Source of the DNA: Nitrospira sp.
GTDB lineage: Bacteria > Nitrospirota > Thermodesulfovibrionia > Thermodesulfovibrionales > Dissulfurispiraceae
Reading direction: 5' to 3'
NCBI GenBank assembly: GCA_002634385.1
Contig: NSJL01000006.1
Coordinates: 62,001 to 126,000, forward strand
DNA: 64,000 nucleotides
In this document: piece by piece, positions 16,504-24,276 of the stretch
How positions within the stretch are numbered: the stretch's first letter is position 1
Layout of the letters: each line of letters starts with the position of its first letter
Made by a program: the position numbers and the translations under genes
Notes under the pieces: generated by a model
The model's database searches: none
What the model was told of the DNA's origin: nothing
Seen by the model: only the letters and a program-made list of their open reading frames with translations

Positions 16504-18147
16504 ATGCTTATGACGGACACATTCAGGGACGCCGCTTCTTGCTGGAAGGTCATACTGTCGGATGTCGAAAGAAACAGGGGATTGCTGTCCCGGATCGAAC
16601 AGTTTGCACGGGAAAATACTGCACCCTCTCCCGTAGTTTTCGGCACCTCCGGCTGGCGCGGTGAAATCGGTACCGATTTTACTTTCAACAATGTCCGGAT
16701 CGTAACCGAGGCCCTTATCGAGATGTTCAGGAGCGATGACAGCGCTGTCATCAGGGAGATCGGGGCGGGGGATTTCGGGGAAATCAGAAGGCGTGGTGTC
16801 ATCGTGGGGCACGATAACCGCTTCCTGGGCCGTGAGTTCGCGATGGAAGTCATCGGGAGGCTCCAGCGGGCCGGGATCAGGACCTGGTATGCAGGGGAGG
16901 CCACAACACCGGAGTTCTCGGCCGGCATCGAGATGACCGGTGCTGCCTGTTCGATCAATCTCACCCCTTCTCATAACCCTGCCAATTATGCAGGTTTCAA
17001 GTTCAATCCCGCGGACGGGGGACCTGCGGGAACCGGTATTACCTCGAAAATAGAAGAGATTGCCAACAGGATGATGGGGGAGTCCCTTATCCTGGAGCCT
17101 GTCCTGCCCGACGGGGGGCCTGAGAAGGTGGAAAGAATCGATCTGCTGCATCTCTACCAGCAGTTTATCAGGGAGAGGGGGACCGTGAATCTGGACAGGG
17201 TGCGGGACTTCATCGACAGGGAGGACTGCTTTATCTGTGTGGATACTGTGCATGGGGCGGCCAGGGGGAGGGTGGAGTACCTTGTCGGCACCAGCGGGAA
17301 GATTACCTGCCTGAGGACTACCGACGATTACCTCTTCGGCGGCATAGCGCCCGAGCCCTCGGAAAAGAACATGGAGGGAGTGGAAAGGGTGCTGAAGGGG
17401 AACTCCGCCCGTTTCAAGCTCGGCGTTATCATGGATCCCGACGGAGACCGCATACGGTACAGCGACGGCACCATGCAGATCCCGATGAATTACTTCGGGG
17501 CCATGGCCCTGCATTTTCTCCATGTATACAAGAAGATTCCCGGGGTGGTGGCGAAATCGGTGGGTACCAGCAACTTCGTGAGCGCCATTGCCGAAAAACT
17601 GGGGGTGCCGGTCGGGGAGACGCGGGTCGGCTTCAAGAATTTCAGGCACTACCTGCTCCGCTCCTCCCCTGAACGGGCAATCATCGCCTTCGAGGAATCG
17701 GACGGCATCTCCGGGTATAACAACACGTTGGAAAAGGATGCTCTTTTCGGGTTCCTCCTTGCCGTCGAAATGATGGCCGCAACCGGAAAGAGCCTGGGTG
17801 AGTATCTCCATTCCCTCATGGAAGAATTCGGGCACTACTATCCCGACCGCTCCGGTATCGAGGTGGACCGCTCCCTCGTGGGGGAGCCCCTGGTGGAGAA
17901 GCTTTCGGTCATCAGGGAGAAGTACCCGAAGGGGACGGTAACCGAGATCGGGGGCAAAAAGAGGATGGTAAAGGATCTGATCACTGTCGACGGTACGAAA
18001 GTGATCTTCGACGACGGCTCCTGGCTCATGATACGGCCCTCGGGTACGGAACCGAAGGTTCGCTTTTACATCGAGGCCAGGACGGTGGAGGGAAAGAAAG
18101 AGATCTTCGAGGCGGCGGAAAGGATAACGAGGGAGGCGCTCCGGTAA
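16504..18147 (+). CDS. Phosphoglucomutase/phosphomannomutase family protein
   Basis: A 547-residue alpha-D-phosphohexomutase, interconverting hexose 1- and 6-phosphates in the cytoplasm. The four signature loops are present: the catalytic phospho-Ser156 in NLTPSHNPANYAG, the metal loop IMDPDGDRIR, the sugar-binding AFEESDGISG, and the C-terminal phosphate-binding RPSGTEPKVRFYIEA. The early GTSGWRG matches the family. The start ATG at 16504 has GGAGG seven bases upstream; ATG at 16510 is the alternative. The monocistronic gene lies between the MITE and the convergent recR. Which sugar (glucose, mannose or glucosamine) it uses cannot be told from the loops seen. Confidence 0.94.
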   Translation: MLMTDTFRDAASCWKVILSDVERNRGLLSRIEQFARENTAPSPVVFGTSGWRGEIGTDFTFNNVRIVTEALIEMFRSDDSAVIREIGAGDFGEIRRRGVIVGHDNRFLGREFAMEVIGRLQRAGIRTWYAGEATTPEFSAGIEMTGAACSINLTPSHNPANYAGFKFNPADGGPAGTGITSKIEEIANRMMGESLILEPVLPDGGPEKVERIDLLHLYQQFIRERGTVNLDRVRDFIDREDCFICVDTVHGAARGRVEYLVGTSGKITCLRTTDDYLFGGIAPEPSEKNMEGVERVLKGNSARFKLGVIMDPDGDRIRYSDGTMQIPMNYFGAMALHFLHVYKKIPGVVAKSVGTSNFVSAIAEKLGVPVGETRVGFKNFRHYLLRSSPERAIIAFEESDGISGYNNTLEKDALFGFLLAVEMMAATGKSLGEYLHSLMEEFGHYYPDRSGIEVDRSLVGEPLVEKLSVIREKYPKGTVTEIGGKKRMVKDLITVDGTKVIFDDGSWLMIRPSGTEPKVRFYIEARTVEGKKEIFEAAERITREALR

Positions 18148-18161
18148 GGGGATGCACTCCC

Positions 18162-18755
18162 TTACATATCCCGCCTCCCTTCGAGGGATTTTGCGAGGGT
18201 GACCTCGTCGGCAAATTCGATGTCGCTCCCGATGGGAAGGCCGTAGGCGATCCTCGTGATTCTGATGCCGGACGGCTTGAGCAGCTCGGTGAGATAGCGG
18301 GCGGTCATTTCTCCCTTCGTGTTCGGGTTGGTGGCGAGGATAACCTCCTGTACGCCGCCCGCCTGAACCCTCTTTAGCAGTTCCTGGATTTTCAGTCTGT
18401 CCGGCGTAATCCCGTCCACGGGGGAGAGCGCTCCGAGCAGGACATGGTACGTGCCGTCGAAGCTTCCCGTCCTCTCTATGGCAAGGATATTGCTCGGCTC
18501 TTCCACCACGCATATCCTGCTGCCGTCACGGGCGGGATTGCTGCAGATCTCGCAGGGATCGGCATCGGTGATATTGAAGCAGACCGAGCAGAACTTTGCC
18601 TTCTCCTTCACATCGGCAATGGCATCGGAAATCCCCTTCGCTTCCTCCTTCGTCATGGTCAGGATGAAAAAGGCAAGCCTCTGGGCGGTTTTCCTGCCGA
18701 TACCGGGCAGTTTGGTAAGCTGGGTGATAAGATTCTCGACGATATTCTGTGTCAT
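18162..18755 (-). CDS. recR: Recombination mediator protein RecR
   Basis: A 197-residue protein of the RecFOR pathway that helps load RecA at gaps. In order: N-terminal helix-hairpin-helix (LPGIGRKTAQRLAFFIL), a four-Cys zinc finger (CSVC and CEIC, separated by about nine residues), and a Toprim domain with VVEEPSNILAIE and EVILATNPNTKGEMTA. The C-terminal RIAYGLPIGSDIEFADEVTLAKSLEGRR is the usual RecR ending. It is the last gene of the tRNA-Ser / SRP RNA / dnaX / ybaB / recR block. Confidence 0.97.
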   Translation of the reverse strand: MTQNIVENLITQLTKLPGIGRKTAQRLAFFILTMTKEEAKGISDAIADVKEKAKFCSVCFNITDADPCEICSNPARDGSRICVVEEPSNILAIERTGSFDGTYHVLLGALSPVDGITPDRLKIQELLKRVQAGGVQEVILATNPNTKGEMTARYLTELLKPSGIRITRIAYGLPIGSDIEFADEVTLAKSLEGRRDM

Positions 18756-18816
18756 AACGGTAACGGGTACGTACTCCTAGGCCCTGTTGCTCCCTTCCTT
18801 CCGCTGGTTGAAGAGA

Positions 18817-19158
18817 TTATTTAAAGAGATTGCCAAGGCCGCCCCCCATTCCGGGTATCTGCAGTCCCATGGTGAGTTTCGACATCTCTTCGTTTACCAT
18901 CTGCTGCGCCCTCCGCAGCGCCTCGTTTGCGGCGGCGAGGATGAGGTCCTGCAGCATTTCCACATCATCAGGATTGACGACGTCCTTCTCTATTTTGACA
19001 GAGACCAGTTCTCCTCCCCCGCTCGCGACGACGGTCACCATCCCGCCGCCGGCTGTCGCTTCAACAGTCCTGGTCCGGGCCTCTTCCTGCATCTTCTGCA
19101 TCTGCTCCTGCAGCTTTTGGGCCTGGCGCATCATGTCTCCCAGCATTTTCTTAGACAT
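18817..19158 (-). CDS. ybaB: YbaB/EbfC family nucleoid-associated protein
   Basis: A 113-residue DNA-binding protein with a helical N-terminus (MRQAQKLQEQMQKMQEEA) and the strands VEATAGGGMVTVVASGGGELVSVKI typical of the family. The conserved VDPDDVEMLQDLILAAANEAL-type helix is present. It usually lies between dnaX and recR, as here. The start overlaps the 3' end of dnaX by eight bases. Confidence 0.95.
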   Translation of the reverse strand: MSKKMLGDMMRQAQKLQEQMQKMQEEARTRTVEATAGGGMVTVVASGGGELVSVKIEKDVVNPDDVEMLQDLILAAANEALRRAQQMVNEEMSKLTMGLQIPGMGGGLGNLFK

Positions 19159-20896
19159 TTTCTCCTCCTTTTTTGACGGGTATGATATCCACGATCCGGC
19201 CTTCGAAAAGCTCGAGGGCCTCCTTTACGACAGGGTTCTGCATTACCTTTTCCTTCAAATCCTTCTTGCTCACGGAGGGGGCGTGCGCTGTCCCTACGCT
19301 GATATCCATGTTTTGGCCGGATAACTCTTGAAGGGTTCTCCTGACCAACGGGAGACTCTCCCGTACGGAATCGGCATGCACCGAAGCCCCGCCATTAAAG
19401 ATAAGCGTAATCTCTCCCCCGTCCGCGGAAAACACCGCTTCCCGCAGTCTGCTGGCGAGGGGGTGATTGGTCTCGTCGATCTTTTCGACGGCCGCGTTCC
19501 ACATATCGGGAAGCAGAGGCTCAGAGGTCTGCTGCACCGGAGAGGGAGAAGACTCTTCCGCAGAAGGCGTCTCCTTTCTTTCGGGACTCCGGTCTTCCAT
19601 TTCTTTCCGCGGGGCGGCCTTTTCCTTCAGCAATCCTTTTTTGCCCGTACCCTCCTCCAGCCGGGGAGCTTCCGCGCCGGCGCTCCCTCCGGTACTTCTC
19701 CTTGCCGGGGGGGAGGCCTCTGCCCCGGGAGCCCCCGCAGGGTATCCTTCCTGCGGGCTCCTGCTCTCTGCTCCCTGCACCATCCGGAGCGCCTCGTCGA
19801 TGGCTTTGAAACGGCTCAGGAGGCTCAGGCGTATGAGGGTCATCTCCAGTGCTATTCTCGGGTAAAAGGCGCTCCTTATTCCCGGCTCCGCTTTGATCAG
19901 CTCGGAAAGAAGGAGCGACATATGCTCCTCGGAAGTCCTCTCTTTCAGGGAGTTGATCGCCAACAACTCCTCTTCGCTCACGTCCATTATCTCTTCGACT
20001 CCGCCGGTGATCTTTGCGACCAGGAGGTTCCTGACGAATTGGAGCAGGTCCCGGGTGAAGGTCTTCAGGTCGGTCCCCGTGGTGGTCAGCCCGGCAATGA
20101 GGGAGACGATGCCTTTACGGTCCCCGTCGACCACCGCCCCGGCGACCTGCGACAAGGTCTCCACATCGGTAATGCCGAGGAGGTCCTTGACGTCAGCGGC
20201 GGAAATCGTATCGGAGAAAGAGGCCACCTGATCGAGGATGGTGAGGGAATCCCTCATGCTTCCATCTGCCGCGCGGGCGATGCTGTCGAGGGCGGCAGGC
20301 GCTATGGAAATCCCTTCTGCATCGGAGATGGCTCTCAGCCTCTCCTTTATCTTATGGACAGTAATCCGGGTGAAGGGGAGATGCTGACACCGGGAAAGCA
20401 CCGTAGGCGGTATCTTTTTCGGCTCGGTGGTGGCAAGCACGAAAACCACATGGGGCGGGGGCTCTTCAAGGGTCTTCAGCAGCGCGTTGAAAGCGGAGGT
20501 GGAGAGCATGTGGGCCTCGTCGATGATATAGACTTTAAACCGGGCACCGGAAGGGGCATAGCGGACCTTCTCCCTGAGGTCTCTTATATTATCGACCCCC
20601 GTGTTGGAGGCCCCGTCGATTTCAGAGACATCCACGGAAGCACCGCCGGCCACCTCCACGCACGAAGGGCACTGTCCGCACGGGTCGGCTGTCGGTCCGT
20701 TTATGCAGTTGAGCGCCTTCGCGAGGATCCTCGCCGTGGTGGTCTTCCCCACGCCGCGGGGACCGGAAAAGATATAGGCATGGGCCACTTTCCGGGAGGC
20801 AAGGGCATTCTTCAGGATACGTGCTACATGCTCCTGTCCCGTCAGGTCGTCGAATGTCTGCGGTCTCCACTTTCTCGCTAAAACAAGATACGTCAT
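19151..20896 (-). CDS. dnaX: DNA polymerase III subunit gamma/tau
   Basis: A 581-residue clamp-loader ATPase. Features: N-terminal YLVLARKWRPQTFDDLTGQEHV, Walker A SGPRGVGKTTTARILAKALNC, the zinc-binding Cys set (CQ-type Cys plus CGQCPSC), Walker B VYIIDEAHMLS, sensor 1 VLATTEPKKIPPTVLSRC, and domain III. The C-terminal part, from about residue 365, is a Pro/Glu/Lys-rich linker then a short folded domain, as in tau. No programmed-frameshift slippery run was looked for in detail, and none was obvious. It is the first protein gene after the SRP RNA. Confidence 0.97.
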   Translation of the reverse strand: MTYLVLARKWRPQTFDDLTGQEHVARILKNALASRKVAHAYIFSGPRGVGKTTTARILAKALNCINGPTADPCGQCPSCVEVAGGASVDVSEIDGASNTGVDNIRDLREKVRYAPSGARFKVYIIDEAHMLSTSAFNALLKTLEEPPPHVVFVLATTEPKKIPPTVLSRCQHLPFTRITVHKIKERLRAISDAEGISIAPAALDSIARAADGSMRDSLTILDQVASFSDTISAADVKDLLGITDVETLSQVAGAVVDGDRKGIVSLIAGLTTTGTDLKTFTRDLLQFVRNLLVAKITGGVEEIMDVSEEELLAINSLKERTSEEHMSLLLSELIKAEPGIRSAFYPRIALEMTLIRLSLLSRFKAIDEALRMVQGAESRSPQEGYPAGAPGAEASPPARRSTGGSAGAEAPRLEEGTGKKGLLKEKAAPRKEMEDRSPERKETPSAEESSPSPVQQTSEPLLPDMWNAAVEKIDETNHPLASRLREAVFSADGGEITLIFNGGASVHADSVRESLPLVRRTLQELSGQNMDISVGTAHAPSVSKKDLKEKVMQNPVVKEALELFEGRIVDIIPVKKGGENV

Positions 20897-20993
20897 AATA
20901 CCTCATTGCACGTATGCCTCTCACCATCCACAGCGGACTCGTTGATCATCCGTGGAAGTGAGGAGAATTCACAGCTATGGAGGTGAGACGATC

Positions 20994-21194
20994 ATGTTTT
21001 TCCTCAGCCGGCGGCCGGCCTGCCCGGCCTTATGCTCGTTGACCAGCGATGAGCATCAGCCGTAAGCAAGATAGTGATATGGGACCGGCTTGCTGCGGCA
21101 CCCAGACAAAGCGCTTACCGTTGCTTCCTTCCGGACCTGGCGGGGTTCACACCTGCCTGCTGCGCAGGGCCAGCCCCCGGCTGAGGAAAAACAT
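20994..21194. repeat. 18-base perfect inverted repeat bracketing the SRP RNA
   Basis: ATGTTTTTCCTCAGCCGG at 20994-21011 is the exact reverse complement of 21177-21194. Between the arms lie the SRP RNA and two further hairpins on its 3' side: GGCCGG-CCTGC-CCGGCC at about 21013-21029 and ATGCTC...GAGCAT at about 21032-21056. If one transcript spans both arms, an 18-bp helix closes a fold of about 200 nt. Confidence 0.8.
21081..21178 (-). ncRNA. ffs: Signal recognition particle RNA (4.5S type)
   Basis: Read on the minus strand the RNA starts GGGGGCTGGCCCTGCGCAGC and contains the conserved SRP54-binding domain CCAGGTCCGGAAGGAAGCAA followed by CGGTAAGC. The two halves pair into one hairpin: CTGCGCAGC pairs against the CCGCAGC side, and GGGGGCTGGC against GCCGGTCCC. 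Its length of about 98 nt fits the small bacterial form. The ends are approximate, because a surrounding 18-base inverted repeat may belong to a longer transcript. It lies 17 bases after the tRNA-Ser gene on the same strand. Confidence 0.93.
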
Positions 21195-21285
<91 letters not shown>

Positions 21286-21509
21286 AACTGGTTGCTGATC
21301 TTGTTCGTATTGTATGGTACTGTGGTATTTATTGCAATACCGGCGGACGAATTCGTTTCACTATGCCGATGAAACAAATCGCTTTCCGCCGTTTCTTCCC
21401 CTGCCTGCCGTGCTCCCGGTACAAGGAGAAGAGGGGCCGAAATCATCGGAACTCTTTATTGTAAGATTTTATGCCAAAAAAATCCAGTGGGCACAGGAAG
21501 GCCCGTCTG

Positions 21510-21518
21510 TGGTATAAT
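21510..21518 (+). promoter_or_regulatory. Extended -10 promoter
   Basis: TGGTATAAT is a perfect extended -10 element 61 bases before the ATG at 21580. The -35 region (about 21490, GGCACA) is weak. Confidence 0.55.
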
Positions 21519-21579
21519 TTCCAGGTTTTGCGGGCTTCTTTCCTAGCCCGGATGTTTGTTGTGCAGAAGGAGTAAGAAG

Positions 21580-22356
21580 ATGGGAGTAAGAGCTTTTGCA
21601 GTAGCGGCAGTAATGGTGTTGGCATCGCTGGTAGGTCTCTACTACTATGTAACCGATACGAAAACGACAAAAGTCGCCATAAAAGAGGAGAAGCAGAGTC
21701 TCCCCGGGGCACCGGATCCCCTGCCTGAAAGGGAAACCGTCCCGGCCGAGCCGGTGTACCAGTTCAGTGCCGCACCGTCCTCCGTCGGGCCGGGAGACAT
21801 TTCTGCCCTCATCTCCCAATACGTACCGGGAAAGCAGGACAATTTCGAGACGCGCCTGAAGCTGAGCGAGGCGCTGTATGAGAACAATTATGCCTCTGAC
21901 GCGCGGGGAATTTTCAATTCCATCAGCGATACGGACATATGCAGCTTTATTGTCTCGAAAGCCCCGGGTACCCGGTGCGAAGGGGACATGCGGGCGATGC
22001 TGGGCGAGCTTCTCTACGCCGACGGCTATCTCAAGCTGACGAAAGATATCCTTACGGCCCTGGTTTCCGAATCGGTGGCACAGATGACGAACGTGGGGAT
22101 TGATGCCTTCAAGACCTTGAGGAGCGCATACCGGAACTCCGGGGAAATGGCGAAGTATGAATCCCTTATCGAGTCCATTCCCGAATCGTACCCGCTGAAA
22201 GCCGAGATCCTGCTGGATGCCGCCAATTTCTACGCCGAAGAGGGGAATAAGGAGAAGGCGAAGAGCATCCTCGTCGCCGCCCTCGATAAATTCCCCCGGA
22301 ATATCGCCCTCCATGCCTTCATGGAAAGCAGGTTCGGAGTGGAATCTGTTCAGTAA
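21580..22356 (+). CDS. Membrane-anchored helical-repeat (TPR-like) protein
   Basis: A 258-residue protein with an N-terminal membrane anchor (about residues 4-24, RAFAVAAVMVLASLVGLYYYV), a Pro/Glu-rich linker to about residue 65, then alpha-helical repeats. Segments such as EALYENNYASDARGIF and AANFYAEEGNKEKAKSILVAALDKFP have tetratricopeptide spacing. Two Cys (TDICSF and TRCEGD) may form a disulfide outside the cytoplasm. The start ATG at 21580 is chosen for its AAGGAG site. A strong terminator follows. Function is unknown. Confidence 0.7.
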   Translation: MGVRAFAVAAVMVLASLVGLYYYVTDTKTTKVAIKEEKQSLPGAPDPLPERETVPAEPVYQFSAAPSSVGPGDISALISQYVPGKQDNFETRLKLSEALYENNYASDARGIFNSISDTDICSFIVSKAPGTRCEGDMRAMLGELLYADGYLKLTKDILTALVSESVAQMTNVGIDAFKTLRSAYRNSGEMAKYESLIESIPESYPLKAEILLDAANFYAEEGNKEKAKSILVAALDKFPRNIALHAFMESRFGVESVQ

Positions 22357-22380
22357 TCAAAAAAAGAACGTAATTCTTCG

Positions 22381-22409
22381 GGGCAAAAGGAAGGCCTTTT
22401 GCCCTTTTT
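22381..22409 (+). terminator. Rho-independent terminator
   Basis: GGGCAAAAGG, loop AAGG, CCTTTTGCCC, then TTTTT. The ten-base stem is perfect. It ends the gene at 21580-22356 just before the DUF3786 start. Confidence 0.9.
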
Positions 22410-22415
22410 GAGACC

Positions 22416-23015
22416 ATGGTAAGCGGAGAAGAGAAGGCATGGGAGCTACTGGCGTCCCTTCCCCCTGAAGAGGTATGCAGGAACACGCAGGCAGCCTACG
22501 ACGCAGAGGAGGGGGCATATATCCTCGTCTCCTGCGGGATGGAGGTCCGCATCGCTCCGAAGGAGAGAAAAATCTGCAGCAACGCTCCCGGCAGCGACCT
22601 GCTCCTCCAGAGGATGTCCTACTTCTTCAAACTCTCCGCCCTTTGGTATCTCTGCAGCGCAAAGGATATCGCCCTTTCGGGACGCCTGGTAAGCCCCGTC
22701 AATCTCAAGGGAGGACAGCTCTACTTCAGGGGCTCCCATGTGCTTCCCAACGACAAGGTTGCACAAAAATACGGGACCGATGCGGCGGGGTTCATCGCCC
22801 GGGGCAAGGAACTCGGCGGCGAGGTGCTGGAACACGGCGATGCCGCCGTCAGGCTTTTCCCCCTGCCGCGGGTGCCCGTCGTACTGATACTGTGGACCCA
22901 GGACGAGGAGTTTCCTCCCCGGATGGACCTTCTCCTGGATTCCACCTGCGAGATGCAGCTTCCCCTGGACATCGTCTGGTCCATCGCCATGATGAGCCTC
23001 CTGATCATGCTCTGA
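22416..23015 (+). CDS. DUF3786 domain protein
   Basis: A 199-residue soluble protein. The order of motifs fits DUF3786: LVSCGMEVRIAPKER, a central LALWYL-like helix (FFKLSALWYLCSAKDI), FRGSHVLPNDKVAQKYG, then FPLPRVPVVLILWTQDEEFPPRMDLLLDST and the closing LPLDIVWSIAMMSL. Members are mostly found in anaerobes and are of unknown function; some relatives are linked to corrinoid or acetyl-CoA pathway loci. The start at 22416 lies seven bases after the terminator of the previous gene, so its own promoter may lie within or before that gene. Confidence 0.8.
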   Translation: MVSGEEKAWELLASLPPEEVCRNTQAAYDAEEGAYILVSCGMEVRIAPKERKICSNAPGSDLLLQRMSYFFKLSALWYLCSAKDIALSGRLVSPVNLKGGQLYFRGSHVLPNDKVAQKYGTDAAGFIARGKELGGEVLEHGDAAVRLFPLPRVPVVLILWTQDEEFPPRMDLLLDSTCEMQLPLDIVWSIAMMSLLIML

Positions 23016-23062
23016 GGGCGCCGGCATCTCTTAAACTGAAACCTTCCTTATAAATCGGAAAC

Positions 23063-23611
23063 TTATTTCTTTTGCGCTTGCTCTGTATCGGCTGACGAGA
23101 GGATCTGCAGCAGGTTCCGCGCAAGGTAGAAGTACCGCTGAAATCTCTCATCAATGTAGTCGCGGTACGTGTTCTTGTGCGGGATGAACTTCCCCCTCTC
23201 ATACATCAGGGTCACCTCCGCAAAGATCCCGTCTTTCAGGTATATCCGGTGGGAAAAATCCTTGGTGGAGGCGAGGACGAGCTTTGCAGGGGTGAGATAG
23301 CCGGGGTCGAGATTGACGCTCCTCCTCCCCTCGGAGGTGAACTTCTGCTCTATCCTGTTGGTGAAGAGCTTTATCGGGGCGAGGGCGTCCTGTTCGATCA
23401 ATTCCCTGAAAAAGACGAATTTCCGGTACAGGGGGGCTCCCATTTCGTTCCGGTAATAAGCGGAATAGTCCCAGGGGAGAGGAGGGGTCTCCATGACTGC
23501 CCCGCCGAGGTGTGCCTCAAGATCGCGGAGCGCCTCGTCATAGCGACTCTCTTGCGTATAGAGAACTCCGGCGAGGAGAAGCGCTTTCGACCGGATTAAG
23601 GGGGTACCCAT
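23063..23611 (-). CDS. DUF4416 family protein
   Basis: A 182-residue soluble protein with the DUF4416 pattern: AGVLYTQESRYDEALRDLEAHLG, the central YYRNEMGAPLYRKFVFFREL, and IEQKFTSEGRRSVNLDPGYLTPAKLVLASTKDFSHRIYL. The family is common in Nitrospirota and Desulfobacterota and has no known function. It follows the TlpA-like gene by 45 bases on the same strand. The ribosome binding site is weak. Confidence 0.85.
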   Translation of the reverse strand: MGTPLIRSKALLLAGVLYTQESRYDEALRDLEAHLGGAVMETPPLPWDYSAYYRNEMGAPLYRKFVFFRELIEQDALAPIKLFTNRIEQKFTSEGRRSVNLDPGYLTPAKLVLASTKDFSHRIYLKDGIFAEVTLMYERGKFIPHKNTYRDYIDERFQRYFYLARNLLQILSSADTEQAQKK

Positions 23612-23656
23612 GCCGCTATACGGATTCCCTATCGGGAGTCTCAGTCTCCGCCGTCA

Positions 23657-24184
23657 CTATGTTGCGGAGACGAGCTTTTCGAGGGCTGCCCGTACGTCGG
23701 GTGAATCCCACTGCATGGGGCCCACGACCTTCTGTTGCAGGATACCTTTCTTGTCGATGATGAAGGTTTCAGGAACACCGGTGAGCCCGTAGGTCTTCCA
23801 GAGATTCATGGTATCCACCAGGACGGGAAAGGACAGATTGCTCGCCTTCATGTAGGCAAGAGCCTTTGCGGGTTCATCGTTATAGAGAATGGAGACGAAG
23901 ACCAGCTTGTCATTCCCCTTTTCGGCGTTGAGCAGGCTCTGTATGGAAGGGTTCTCCTCTTTGCAGGAGTCGCACCAGGACGCCCAGAAGTTGACAAGGA
24001 CCACCTTGCCCCTGAGCTCGGAGAGCTTCCAGGTCTTCCCCTCTGTATCCTGGAGGGTGAAATCGGGAGCCTCTACCCCCGCCATCGCCTTCTTCGTCGT
24101 CTGCTCTCCGGAGCGGGAAAGGAAGAGGACGGACGCGATTCCGATTGCGAATATGAGCAGCAAGACAATTCCTTTGTTTTTCAT
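23657..24184 (-). CDS. TlpA/ResA-type thiol-disulfide oxidoreductase
   Basis: A 175-residue membrane-anchored periplasmic thioredoxin-fold protein. An N-terminal anchor covers about residues 4-22. The redox motif is WCDSC (Cys71 and Cys74) in VNFWASWCDSCKEENP, and the cis-Pro loop is GVPETFIID. The family reduces apocytochrome c or other envelope thiols, which fits an organism making multiheme cytochromes. The ATG at 24184 has GGGGG upstream; an adjacent TTG codon is a less likely start. Confidence 0.9.
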   Translation of the reverse strand: MKNKGIVLLLIFAIGIASVLFLSRSGEQTTKKAMAGVEAPDFTLQDTEGKTWKLSELRGKVVLVNFWASWCDSCKEENPSIQSLLNAEKGNDKLVFVSILYNDEPAKALAYMKASNLSFPVLVDTMNLWKTYGLTGVPETFIIDKKGILQQKVVGPMQWDSPDVRAALEKLVSAT

Positions 24185-24205
24185 CAAGACCCCCTTTTCA
24201 TAAGG

Positions 24206-24242
24206 AAGTCCCGCAAAAATTTCCTTAATTTTTGCGGGACTT
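24206..24242 (-). terminator. Terminator-like hairpin after clpC
   Basis: AAGTCCCGCAAAAAT, a seven-base loop, and ATTTTTGCGGGACTT form a perfect 15-base stem located 34 bases beyond the clpC stop. The hairpin is symmetric; the run of T is inside the stem, so it could act in either direction. Confidence 0.75.
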
Positions 24243-24276
24243 TACCTGGAACTTCTCTATAGGTCGTTTTTTTTGA

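Noticed and set aside
16450..18513. A 687-residue minus-strand frame opposite the phosphohexomutase.
   Set aside because: The composition is His/Pro/Arg-rich and unlike any protein; the plus-strand gene has all catalytic loops.
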